A program made the position numbers and the translations under genes. Positions 16,618 through 25,077 of a DNA stretch of 64,000 nt are shown here, in pieces. This stretch comes from Pseudomonas nitroreducens (GTDB lineage: Bacteria; Pseudomonadota; Gammaproteobacteria; Pseudomonadales; Pseudomonadaceae), in assembly GCF_014204515.1 (NCBI RefSeq), contig NZ_JACHLI010000004.1, positions 186,001 through 250,000 on the forward strand, given 5' to 3'. Position 1 is the first letter of the stretch. Every line of letters begins with the position of its first letter. Below the pieces are notes generated by a model. That model saw only the letters and a program-made list of their open reading frames with translations. It was not told where the DNA came from and ran no database searches.

Positions 16618-17357
16618 AAGCTCTTCGACACGCTGGCCACCACCGTGGCCGTGCACACGTCGCCGAAGCCGTACTGCGTGCGGCATTCGTTCTGCGACAG
16701 GTCGGTATCGATGTAGCTCACCGCCCAGTCCAGGCCCACCAGTTCGTGGCTCAGCTTGGCCTCCCATTCGTGGTAGGTGTCGCGGGTACTGCCATCGCCG
16801 GAGAGGTAGAGCGGGTCCTTGGCGTCGTTGCGGCCATAGCGCACGCGCAGCTTGAACTCCGCCGGCAGCTCGGCGTTGTAGGCCAGGTAGGTGTAGAGGT
16901 TGGCCTGGTCCTCGCCGAAATAGGTGGGGTAGTCCTTGCCGTAGTACGCGCCCACCTCGAAGCCGTAGGCGTGCAGGATGGCGTAGGTGTCGCTCTGGTT
17001 GAACTGGCTCTCCTTGGGATAGGCGTACTTGATGTAGCCCAGGTCCAGGGCGATGCCGTCGTTGGCCTGCCAGTAGAAACCGCCGTAGTAGTCCACTTCC
17101 TGGCGGGTCTTGAAGTCGGCGCCGAAATCGACGTTGGAGGTCCAGACGCCCAGGTAGGCGCCCGAGGCGTGCTGCAGCGTGGCGCCGACCTGGGCGGTCG
17201 GGTCGCCCTGGGTCTGGGAGATGCCGCGGGTGCGGTAGTCGCTGGCCACGGTGGCGTCGATCTGCACGGCGAAGCCATGGCCCAGGTCGACGGCCAGGGC
17301 GGAGGAGAGCGGGGCGCAGGCGAGCAGCGCGCCGACCAGCCAGTTGGGGCGATTCAT
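16614..17357 (-). CDS. TorF family putative porin
   Basis: A 247-residue outer-membrane beta-barrel candidate. The signal peptide (MNRPNWLVGALLACAPLSSALA) is followed by the family opening ATVASDYRTRGISQTQGDP and many alternating-residue strands (YLGVWTSNVDFG, VDYYGGFYW, LDLGYIKYAYP, FELKVRYG-like), ending in SKSF with a terminal Phe. This matches the Gcw_chp/TorF group. The solute is unknown; it lies downstream of the exported amidohydrolase gene on the same strand, so it may admit that enzyme's substrate (inference). The start is the ATG just before the signal peptide, with GGGAGTCCC... upstream. Confidence 0.83.
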   Translation of the reverse strand: MNRPNWLVGALLACAPLSSALAVDLGHGFAVQIDATVASDYRTRGISQTQGDPTAQVGATLQHASGAYLGVWTSNVDFGADFKTRQEVDYYGGFYWQANDGIALDLGYIKYAYPKESQFNQSDTYAILHAYGFEVGAYYGKDYPTYFGEDQANLYTYLAYNAELPAEFKLRVRYGRNDAKDPLYLSGDGSTRDTYHEWEAKLSHELVGLDWAVSYIDTDLSQNECRTQYGFGDVCTATVVASVSKSF

Positions 17358-17509
17358 ACGGGGAGTCCCTTTGTTGTGATTGTCTGTGGGCAGAAGAAAA
17401 ATCCCGCGCAGCACCGGCCCTCCGGCTTTGCCGAGGAGCTTTCAGGGAGGGCTGGGCTGGCGGGCAGGGCGCCGGGGGTGTTCACGCCCCGGCGCAGGAG
17501 CCCGGCTCC

Positions 17510-19267
17510 TTACAGAGCCGGTTGATCGTCGGCGCGGTAGACTTCGCGGCCTTCGAACAGGGTGCGCAGTACGCGGGCCTCGTCCAGTTGCTGGTCGGGC
17601 ACGCTGAACACGTCGCGGTCGAGCACCACCATGTCGGCCTGCTTGCCGGGAGCCAGGGTGCCGATCCTGTCGCCCAGGCCGATGGTCTGCGCGGCGTTGC
17701 GGGTGTAGGCGTAGAACATGGTCTGCCGGTCCACGCGCTCGGCGGCGTTGAGCACGCCTTCCTCGCCCTTGCGGGTGACCGCCTGGTAGATGGCCTTCAG
17801 CGGGTCGGGGGTGGACACTGGCCAGTCGCTGGCGCCGGCGATGGTGGCGCCGTTGTCCAGCAGCGACTTGGCCGGGTACATGTAGCGGTAGGCCTCGTCG
17901 GCGATGTAGGGCTTCACCAGCTCGACGGTGTAGGGCTCGGCGGCGGCCCAGTCGAGCTGCATCGAGGCGATCACGTTGAGCTGCTTGAAGCGCGCGAAGT
18001 CCTTGGGGTTGACCAGTTGCAGGTGGGTGATCGAGTGGGTCACGCCGCTCTGCCGGTCCTTGCGCGCCTGGGCGAAGCCGTTGAGCGATTCGCGCACCGC
18101 GCGGTCGCCGATGGCGTGGATGTGCACCAACCAGCCACGGGCATCGGCGGCGCTGACCAGCTCGCCGAAGTGCTTCGGATCGATCAGCAGCTCGCCCGGC
18201 TTGTGGCTGTTCTTGTACTCCTCCAGCAGCGCGGCGGACTGCGCCGGGAATTCGATCACGCCATCGGCGAAGACCTTGATCCCCGGCAGCGTCAGGTTGG
18301 GGATGCCCTGGAACTGCTGGCGCACCTTGTCGATCACGTCCAGGTCGGCCGGGCGGCTCTGCGGATTGACCACCAGCAGCGCGGCGACGTGGGCGGACAG
18401 CTCGCCGTTTTTCGCCAGGTCGCGGTACACCGGCAGTACGCCGACGGTCTTCTCGGTGGGCTTGATGTTGAAGATCGGCTCTCCCGGGTTGCCGTTGGCG
18501 GCCGGGTCCATCCAGGCGGTGATGCCCAGGCTGTTGTTGTACTTCACCGCGGCGCGGCCGGCGCGGTCCATGACTTCCGGGCTGGCGGCGGGCATGGCGG
18601 CGGCCACCAGGTCGAAGCCCGAATCCACCAGGAAGCCGGTGGGGTTGAAGTCCTTGTCGTGGGTGATGTTGCCCTGCTCCAGCGCGCTCAGGCCGCGGAC
18701 CCGCGTTGCGTCGAGCTTGGCGCGTTCGAGCATGGCGCTGTTGGCCCAGGCGGTGTGGTGGTCGCTGCCGATCAGGATCACCGGCACCTTCGCCCATTCG
18801 CCGTGGTTCAGGCGCTGGGCCAGGCCGTCGGCCTGGGACCAGTAGGTGGAGTTCATGCCGTTCATCACCACGGTGTCGCCCACCTTCGCCTTGCCGCTGT
18901 CGCGGTCCTGCTTCAGGCGCTTCTCGAAGGCGTCGAGGTCCATCTGCTCGTCCTGCAGGCTGGCGGAGATCAGCTCCAGGCCGCCGAAGATGGAGTGCGA
19001 ATGGCTGTCGATGAAACCGGGCATCAACACCTTGCCGCCCAGGTCGACCTGCTTGCTGGCGCTGCCGGCGAGCTTGCGGATGTCTTCGTTGGAGCCCACC
19101 TGCAGCACCTTGCCGCCGGCCACTGCCACGGCCTGCTGCAAGGGCTGGCCGGGCTCGGCGGTGAAGACCTTGGCGTTGTACAGGATCAGGTCCGCGTTCT
19201 GTGCCTGAGCTTCAAAAGTGCCGAGTGCGATGGCGAGCGCCAGCGCGCCCTTGAGCATGCCGTGCAT
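17510..19267 (-). CDS. Exported amidohydrolase (YtcJ-like)
   Basis: A 585-residue metal-dependent hydrolase. A signal peptide (MLKGALALAIALGTFEAQAQ) indicates export to the periplasm. The metal-binding HxH motif is in GFIDSHSHSIFGG, and later ligands are within HIHAIGDRAVRESL and ASDWPVSTPDPL. This is the YtcJ/NfdA branch of the amidohydrolase superfamily, which acts on formamides, cyclic amides or similar bonds. Substrate unknown. A LysR regulator gene diverges from it with 112 bp between starts and is the likely regulator; the porin gene lies downstream. Confidence 0.87.
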   Translation of the reverse strand: MHGMLKGALALAIALGTFEAQAQNADLILYNAKVFTAEPGQPLQQAVAVAGGKVLQVGSNEDIRKLAGSASKQVDLGGKVLMPGFIDSHSHSIFGGLELISASLQDEQMDLDAFEKRLKQDRDSGKAKVGDTVVMNGMNSTYWSQADGLAQRLNHGEWAKVPVILIGSDHHTAWANSAMLERAKLDATRVRGLSALEQGNITHDKDFNPTGFLVDSGFDLVAAAMPAASPEVMDRAGRAAVKYNNSLGITAWMDPAANGNPGEPIFNIKPTEKTVGVLPVYRDLAKNGELSAHVAALLVVNPQSRPADLDVIDKVRQQFQGIPNLTLPGIKVFADGVIEFPAQSAALLEEYKNSHKPGELLIDPKHFGELVSAADARGWLVHIHAIGDRAVRESLNGFAQARKDRQSGVTHSITHLQLVNPKDFARFKQLNVIASMQLDWAAAEPYTVELVKPYIADEAYRYMYPAKSLLDNGATIAGASDWPVSTPDPLKAIYQAVTRKGEEGVLNAAERVDRQTMFYAYTRNAAQTIGLGDRIGTLAPGKQADMVVLDRDVFSVPDQQLDEARVLRTLFEGREVYRADDQPAL

Positions 19268-19379
19268 GACTTCCCTCTGCTTTGCGATGGATTATTGTTG
19301 GTCTGCGGCGCAGGCTAATGGGGCGCAGGCGTCGGCGGAAGTCGCCAATGGGCATAACACTTGTGAAGGATTGGCACTA

Positions 19380-20294
19380 ATGACGATGGACAGATTCAGC
19401 AGCCTGGCGATGTTCGTCGCCAGTGCCGAGACCGGCAGCTTCAGCCGCGCCGCCGAGCAGATGGGCAAGACGCCCTCGGCGGTGACCAAGGCGGTCGGCC
19501 AGCTGGAAAACGAAGTCGGCGCGCGCCTGTTCGAGCGCACCACGCGGAGCATGTCGCTCACCGAAGCCGGTCAGCTCTACCTGGATGGCGCCCGCGAGGT
19601 GCTGGCGCGGATGCGCGAGACCACCGAGGAAATCGCCCAGCTGCAACACAGCCTGCGCGGCGTGCTGCGCATCACCGGGCCGCTGATCGTCGGTCCGGTG
19701 TTCCTCGACCAGGCCTGCGCCGAATTCCTCGACCTGCACCCGGACGTGCGCCTGCAGGTGGACCTCTCCGACAGCTACGTCGACCTGCTCGACGGCCGCT
19801 ACGACCTGGCCCTGCGCATGGGCAACAGCGACCTGCCGGGGCTGATCGCCCAACCCCTGGCCGAGAGCCGCCTGATCATGTGCGCCAGCCCGGCCTACCT
19901 GGCGCGGCGCGGCACTCCGCGGCATCCGAGCGAGATCGTCGACCACGATTGCCTGGTCTACCGCCATCCGGCGCTGGATGATCGCTGGTGGTTCGATGTC
20001 GAGGGCGAGCGCTTCTCCACCCCACGCAATGGCCGCCTGAACAGCGATAACCAGGCCGTGCTGCTCACCGCCTGCCTGGCCGGGCACGGCCTGCTGCCGT
20101 GCCCGCACTGGAGCGTGCTGGAACACCTGCGCAGCGGACGGCTGGAGACGGTGCTGGACGATTACTTCTTCGAGCCGGATACCTTCGGCGCGCAGATCCT
20201 CGCGGTGTACCCGAGCAACCGCCGGGCCACGCGCAAGATTCATGCGTTCATCGAACACCTGCGCGACTACCTGCGGCGCGACGGGATTCTCTGA
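19380..20294 (+). CDS. LysR family transcriptional regulator
   Basis: A 304-residue LysR-type regulator. The N-terminal winged helix-turn-helix (SLAMFVASAETGSFSRAAEQMGKTPSAVTKAVGQLE) is followed by the periplasmic-binding-like effector domain. The AVTKAV... and DLALRMGNSDLPGLIAQPLAES segments place it in the CrgA/AaeR-like group. ATG 19380 follows GAAGGA; a second ATG two codons later is equally close to it. Divergent from the amidohydrolase gene, which it probably controls. Confidence 0.87.
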   Translation: MTMDRFSSLAMFVASAETGSFSRAAEQMGKTPSAVTKAVGQLENEVGARLFERTTRSMSLTEAGQLYLDGAREVLARMRETTEEIAQLQHSLRGVLRITGPLIVGPVFLDQACAEFLDLHPDVRLQVDLSDSYVDLLDGRYDLALRMGNSDLPGLIAQPLAESRLIMCASPAYLARRGTPRHPSEIVDHDCLVYRHPALDDRWWFDVEGERFSTPRNGRLNSDNQAVLLTACLAGHGLLPCPHWSVLEHLRSGRLETVLDDYFFEPDTFGAQILAVYPSNRRATRKIHAFIEHLRDYLRRDGIL

Positions 20295-20298
20295 ACGC

Positions 20299-21837
20299 TC
20301 AGCTGTCCGCGCTTTCCAGGCGGTTGCGACCATTGGCCTTGGCCTGGTACAGGGCCTGGTCGGCGCGCTCGAGCAGTTGCGTGAGATCGCAGGTTGGTCC
20401 GGCCGAGACCAGCCCGATGCTGACACTGACCCTCAGCTCGCCACCTTCGATATCCAGGCGCAGGTCCTGCAGGCTTTCCCGCAGCCGGTCGAGGAAGTGC
20501 CAGGCGGCTTCGGCGTCGGTACTGGGCAACAGGAAAACGAACTCCTCGCCGCCGAAGCGGGCGAACAGATCGGTGCTGCGGGCCTGTCGCCGGCACAGCT
20601 CGCTGAACTGGCAGAGGACGCGATCTCCGGCGGCGTGGCCATACTGGTCGTTGATGCGCTTGAAGTGGTCGAGGTCGAGCACTGCCAGGCTCAAGGGCGA
20701 GCCGTAGCGCGCGCTGCGGGCCAGCTCGCGTTCGGCCTGGGCCTGGAAGGCCCGGCGGTTGAGCGCGCTGGTCAGCGGATCGAGCGTGGCCAGTTGGCGC
20801 AGCTGGTTCTCCAGCGCCTTGTGGTGGCTGACGTCGCGGATTTCCGCAACCCGTTGCCCTCCAGCCAGAGGCTCGATGCTCAGCTCGGCGGCGAAGGTGC
20901 TGCCGTCGTCGCGCATGGCGAGGATGTCGTGGGGCTGGCCGTCCGCAGCGGCGAGCAGCTGGTGCAGGTCTTCCTGCGCCTCACGGACGAAGAGTTCGCT
21001 GAAATCTTCACCGAGCAGTCGCTCACGGGGCCAGAGCAGCATGCGTTCGAGCATCGGGTTGGCATCCATCACCTTGCCATCGCGCAGCACCAGCATGCCG
21101 GCATTGGCGACCTGCATCAGGCGCTCGAAACGCTCGGCACTGGCGGAGGCCTCGCTGGCGTGGCGCTGGCTGTCGGCGAGGATGCGGCGCATGGTCATCA
21201 GCGCCATGCCGACCAGCGCGATGACCCACAGCGGCACGCCGAAGTTGTAGGGCAGCAGGTAGCTGAAGGAGCGCGTGACATCGGCGTGTTCGATACCCTG
21301 CAGGCCATCGTGCAGGCCGATTGCAGCGCGCGCCAGGGTGACCAGCGCATAGGCGCCCAGCGCCACGGCCACGAAGCGGCGCACCCCGCGCAGCTCGCTT
21401 TCACCGGGGGCGCGCAGCAGGACCAGGCTCGCCTGGATCGGCAACAGGCCGCCGATGGTGGCGTAGATGGCGATCAGGTATTCGGAGTTGATCGGCGCAA
21501 CCCACCAGTGCCAACTGAGCGCCAGGCTCATGGTGGCGGCGCTGGCGGGTACCGTCCACCAGGGCGGCGGCAGGCCGAGGAAGCGGTAGATGCCCAGCAT
21601 CAGCAGCGCTTCGCCGGCCAGCTGGATGGCGTTGCCGGAGATGTTCAGCAGCTTGTTGCCGCTGGCCATGAAGCCCATGAACAGCAGGATGCCGAGGATC
21701 AGCGTCCAGGCGCCGCCCATCCACAGGCCGGGGCCGCGATAGGGACGGGCGAAGTACCAGAGGCCGGTACAGGCGATGGCGCTGGCGAGCATCAGGTTGA
21801 GGCCGAGCAGCATCGGCGAGAAGTACAGGGATTCCAC
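20299..21837 (-). CDS. Membrane-bound diguanylate cyclase (PAS-GGDEF)
   Basis: A 512-residue inner-membrane enzyme that makes cyclic-di-GMP from GTP. Seven or so hydrophobic helices (residues about 8-225) form an N-terminal sensor, followed by a PAS domain (about 240-345) and a GGDEF domain (about 355-510). The active-site motif is GGEEF, a catalytically competent variant. An inhibitory-site RxxD (RSTD) lies five residues before it, so product feedback is expected. No EAL domain is present. Ligand for the membrane sensor is unknown. It converges tail to tail with the LysR gene, four bases apart. Confidence 0.9.
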   Translation of the reverse strand: MESLYFSPMLLGLNLMLASAIACTGLWYFARPYRGPGLWMGGAWTLILGILLFMGFMASGNKLLNISGNAIQLAGEALLMLGIYRFLGLPPPWWTVPASAATMSLALSWHWWVAPINSEYLIAIYATIGGLLPIQASLVLLRAPGESELRGVRRFVAVALGAYALVTLARAAIGLHDGLQGIEHADVTRSFSYLLPYNFGVPLWVIALVGMALMTMRRILADSQRHASEASASAERFERLMQVANAGMLVLRDGKVMDANPMLERMLLWPRERLLGEDFSELFVREAQEDLHQLLAAADGQPHDILAMRDDGSTFAAELSIEPLAGGQRVAEIRDVSHHKALENQLRQLATLDPLTSALNRRAFQAQAERELARSARYGSPLSLAVLDLDHFKRINDQYGHAAGDRVLCQFSELCRRQARSTDLFARFGGEEFVFLLPSTDAEAAWHFLDRLRESLQDLRLDIEGGELRVSVSIGLVSAGPTCDLTQLLERADQALYQAKANGRNRLESADS

Positions 21838-21904
21838 GGCCCCAGCCTCCTTGTGTGGTTGCCGCGGATTCTGCCAGCGCTGCCGGTCCTTTGTCAGCGC
21901 CCGC

Positions 21905-22537
21905 TCAGAGCAGCGCCCCGGCCCAGGCCGATACCAGCAGCAGGACTGCCATCAGCTGATTGAGCCGCTGCATCTGTGTCGGCGAAAGCAGGCGCTGGCT
22001 ACCGATGCCCAGGCCGGCCCAGACCGCCATGCACGGGATCGACACGACAAAGAACAGCAGCGACAGCAGTTGCACGCGGTCAAGTCGATCGGCACCGTGG
22101 CCGGCGTACACGCTGATGACCGCCAGGGCCATCATCCAGGTCTTGGGGTTGACCAGTTGCAGCGCGGCGGCGCCGACCAATCCCAGGCGCGCAGCGTCGC
22201 GCTCGCTTTCCAGGTCTGCTGGCTGGCTGCGGAAGATCTGCCAGGCCAGCCAGCTCAGCCACAGCACGCCGACCGCACTCATCGCCTGCTGCACGCGCGG
22301 CAGGCTGGCCAGCGCTTCGCCCAGGCCGCTGCCCACCGCCAGCACCAGGCCGCTGCCCACCGCCAGCACCAGGGCGGCGGCGGCGCCGCAACCGCCGAGG
22401 ATGATCGGCAGCGCCGCGCCCCAGCCGAAGCGCGCGCTGTTGCTGAACACCAGCAGGTTGGTCGGGCCCGGTGTGATCGAGGCGACGAAGGCGAAAAGGA
22501 TGAAGGGCAGCCATTGGCCGAGCTGCGAGAGGTGCAT
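21905..22537 (-). CDS. LysE/RhtB family amino-acid exporter
   Basis: A 210-residue inner-membrane exporter with six hydrophobic helices. The N-terminal motif SITPGPTNLLVFSNSARFG is the LysE/Rht signature. The substrate (an amino acid or derivative) is not identifiable. A perfect 24-bp tandem duplication (22322-22369) repeats eight residues (VGSGLVLA) in the second helix region. I chose ATG 22537, with GGAG eight bases upstream, over the earlier in-frame ATG at 22570. An AraC-family regulator gene lies just upstream on the same strand. Confidence 0.88.
   Translation of the reverse strand: MHLSQLGQWLPFILFAFVASITPGPTNLLVFSNSARFGWGAALPIILGGCGAAAALVLAVGSGLVLAVGSGLGEALASLPRVQQAMSAVGVLWLSWLAWQIFRSQPADLESERDAARLGLVGAAALQLVNPKTWMMALAVISVYAGHGADRLDRVQLLSLLFFVVSIPCMAVWAGLGIGSQRLLSPTQMQRLNQLMAVLLLVSAWAGALL
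22322..22369. repeat. 24-bp perfect tandem duplication inside the LysE-family gene
   Basis: Two identical 24-bp units (22322-22345 and 22346-22369) keep the frame and duplicate eight hydrophobic residues, read on the minus strand. Confidence 0.95.
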
Positions 22538-22589
22538 GGCGGGAACTCCGGTGAATCCGTGGGAGTTCATCTTCGCCAGCGCGGCGGGC

Positions 22590-23426
22590 TCAGTCTGGAA
22601 GCTTTGAGCAGCGCTTGCGGTAGTACGCCGGGGTGACGCCATAGGCGCGGCGGAACCAGCGGCCGAGGTGGCTCTGGTCGGCGAAGCCGAGGTCGGCGGC
22701 GATATCCGCTGGCGCCAGGCCGCGGCCGAGCAACTGCCGCGCACGGGCCAGGCGCAGCTGGATCAGGTAGGCATGGGGCGGCAGGCCGAAGGCCTGCTTG
22801 AAGGCGCGGGTCAGGCGGAAACGGTCGCAACCGGTCGCTCGGGCGAGGTCGTCGAGGCCGATGTCGGCGGTCAGGTTGGCGTGCAGGAAGTCCCGCGCGC
22901 GCTGCGCGACCAGCGGCAGGTGCGCCTGCGTGGTGCCGCGCTGGCGCCAGTGCAGGTGCGCGGTCATGCCGTCGAGCAGGTCGTCGATGGCGGTCTGGCG
23001 GACGATCTTCAGGTCATTGCCATGCACGGCCTGGAAGGCGTTGTCGATGCGCCGCGCCAGGCGCGGGTCGTCGATCAGCAGCTGCGGTACGCTCAACTGG
23101 CAGTTGCCCGGCGCCTGCTCGAACAGCGTGCCGATCTCGCGCTCCAGCCAGGGCGCGTCGAGGTAGAGCATGCGGTAGGTGAAACCGCCTGCGGTGGGTG
23201 CGTCGCCATCGTGGATGTCGCCGGGTTCGAGGAAGAACACCTGGCCGGCGGTACTGACGTGGCGCTGGTTGCGGCTGTTGAACTGCTGCACGCCCGACTC
23301 GGTGAAGCCGATCAGGTAACTGTCGTGCCAGTGCGGATCGTAGGCGTGGCCCTTGAAGTGCGCGCGCAGGCTCTGGATGCCGGTGTCGGCATCCTGCAGC
23401 AGGTCGATCCAGTTGTCCTTGTGCAT
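22590..23426 (-). CDS. AraC family transcriptional regulator with cupin-like sensor domain
   Basis: A 278-residue regulator. The N-terminal AraC-binding cupin domain contains KGHAYDPHWHDSYLIGFTESG and VFFLEPGDIHDG. The C-terminal AraC DNA-binding domain carries two helix-turn-helix units (LDDLARATGCDRFRLTRAFKQAFG and IAADLGFADQSHLGRWFRRAYGVTP). ATG 23426 follows GGGGAGGC. It lies 52 bp upstream of the LysE exporter gene on the same strand, a common arrangement in which the regulator controls export of its effector amino acid. Confidence 0.87.
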   Translation of the reverse strand: MHKDNWIDLLQDADTGIQSLRAHFKGHAYDPHWHDSYLIGFTESGVQQFNSRNQRHVSTAGQVFFLEPGDIHDGDAPTAGGFTYRMLYLDAPWLEREIGTLFEQAPGNCQLSVPQLLIDDPRLARRIDNAFQAVHGNDLKIVRQTAIDDLLDGMTAHLHWRQRGTTQAHLPLVAQRARDFLHANLTADIGLDDLARATGCDRFRLTRAFKQAFGLPPHAYLIQLRLARARQLLGRGLAPADIAADLGFADQSHLGRWFRRAYGVTPAYYRKRCSKLPD

Positions 23427-23628
23427 GGGCCGCCTCCCCATCGCTGCCGCTTGCCCGGTCGGCCAGCATAGCGCGCACAGGGGCGCTGTCTGGAAGATTC
23501 GTGCAGCCGCCGATCGGCCGCCTTCCTGGCGACTTCTTGATCCTGCGCAGGAGTGGCGTAGCGTGGCCCGTGTAGAGTTCGCCGGCGACTCGCAGCGCCA
23601 GACTGCCAGCGCCCAGGAGCCCCGTGTC

Positions 23629-25026
23629 ATGCCCGAATCGATGAGTTTCAACCGCGCGCTGGTGGAAAAGTACGACCGTCCCGGCCCGCGCTATACCTCC
23701 TATCCCACCGCCCCGCAGTTCCACGGCGCGTTTGCCGCCGACGACTACCGCGCGGCGGCGCAGCGCAGCAACCTGAGCAGTGCCGGGCACGCGGCCAAGC
23801 CGCTCTCGGTGTACATCCATGTCCCGTTCTGCCAGAGCCTCTGTTACTACTGCGCCTGCAACAAGATCATCACCCGGAAGACCCATCGTGCCGCGCAATA
23901 CCTGGACTACCTCAAGCGCGAGATCGCCCTGCAGGCGGCGTTGTTCGACGGCACCCGCAAACTCACCCAGCTGCACCTGGGCGGCGGCACGCCGACCTAC
24001 CTGACCAGCGAGCAACTGGGCGAGGTGATGGACAGCCTGCGCCAGCACTTCAATCTCGACGAGAGTGATAACCACGAGTTCTCCATCGAGGTCGACCCGC
24101 GCACCATCAGCCGCGAGCGCATCGCCGAGCTGCGCGCCCAGGGCTTCAACCGCCTGAGCTTCGGCGTGCAGGATTTCGACGAGCAGGTGCAGGAAGCGGT
24201 CAACCGTGTGCAGAGCGAGCAGCAGGTGTTCGACCTGGTGGCCGCCGCCCGCGAGGCGAAGTTCAAGTCGGTCTCGGTGGACCTGATCTACGGCCTGCCG
24301 CTGCAGACCGTGGAGAGTTTCGATACCACGCTCGCGAAGATCATCGCCCTGCGCCCGGACCGCATCGCCGCCTACAGCTACGCCCACCTGCCAGAGCGGG
24401 TGCGCGCGCAGCGGCTGATCCGCCGCGAGGACATGCCGCCGCCCGAGCGCAAGCTGGAGCTTCTGGAGCTGACCATCCGCCGGCTGACCGCGGCGGGTTA
24501 CGTCTACATCGGCATGGACCATTTCGCCCTGCCCGATGACGAGCTGACCGTGGCCCGCGCCAATGGCAGCCTGCAACGCAACTTCCAGGGCTACTCGACC
24601 CACGCCGACTGCGACCTGATCGCCCTGGGTGTGTCGTCCATCAGCAAGGTCGGCGACACCTACGGGCAGAACGTCAAGGAGCTGTCGCAGTACTACGCGC
24701 GGCTCGACGCGGGCCTGCTGCCGGTGCACAAGGGCTACCGCCTGAGCGACGACGACCGCCTGCGCCGCGAGGTGATCGGCGCGCTGATGTGCCATGGCCG
24801 CGTGGACTACGCACCGCTGGAAGAGGCCCACGGAATCCGCTTCACCGAGTATTTCGCCGATGCGCTGGGGCAACTGCGCGAGCAGGTCGGCGATGGCCTG
24901 GTGGAGCTGCATGACGATGCGCTGGTGCTGTTGCCCCAGGGCCAGCTGATGATGCGCAGCGTGGCGATGGCCTTCGACGCCTACCTGGGCGGCGCCCAGG
25001 CGGAGCGCTTCTCCCGCACCATCTGA
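23629..25026 (+). CDS. hemN: Oxygen-independent coproporphyrinogen III oxidase
   Basis: Radical-SAM enzyme that converts coproporphyrinogen III to protoporphyrinogen IX without oxygen in heme synthesis. The 4Fe-4S motif is Cys68-Cys72-Cys75 (VPFCQSLCYYCAC), with an extra Cys77 as in genuine HemN, and the opening EKYDRPGPRYTSYPTAPQF is diagnostic. At 465 residues it has full HemN length, unlike HemW (about 380). ATG 23629 has AGGAG ten bases upstream; a second ATG four codons later is possible. It is followed by a strong terminator. Confidence 0.96.
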   Translation: MPESMSFNRALVEKYDRPGPRYTSYPTAPQFHGAFAADDYRAAAQRSNLSSAGHAAKPLSVYIHVPFCQSLCYYCACNKIITRKTHRAAQYLDYLKREIALQAALFDGTRKLTQLHLGGGTPTYLTSEQLGEVMDSLRQHFNLDESDNHEFSIEVDPRTISRERIAELRAQGFNRLSFGVQDFDEQVQEAVNRVQSEQQVFDLVAAAREAKFKSVSVDLIYGLPLQTVESFDTTLAKIIALRPDRIAAYSYAHLPERVRAQRLIRREDMPPPERKLELLELTIRRLTAAGYVYIGMDHFALPDDELTVARANGSLQRNFQGYSTHADCDLIALGVSSISKVGDTYGQNVKELSQYYARLDAGLLPVHKGYRLSDDDRLRREVIGALMCHGRVDYAPLEEAHGIRFTEYFADALGQLREQVGDGLVELHDDALVLLPQGQLMMRSVAMAFDAYLGGAQAERFSRTI

Positions 25027-25038
25027 GGCGCGGGCATG

Positions 25039-25068
25039 AAAAAAGGCGCCTGGGTGGCGCCTTTTTTC
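25039..25068 (+). terminator. Bidirectional intrinsic terminator between hemN and the glutamate-synthase-like gene
   Basis: AAAAAAGGCGCC / GGCGCCTTTTTT with a TGGGT loop. A- and T-runs on both sides serve both convergent genes. Confidence 0.92.
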
Positions 25069-25077
25069 GTTGCCGGA

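Noticed and set aside
23536..23549. Possible Anr/FNR box upstream of hemN (TTGATCCTGCGCAG)
   Set aside because: Only the left half TTGAT matches; the ATCAA half is absent, so I did not list it although hemN is Anr-regulated in P. aeruginosa.
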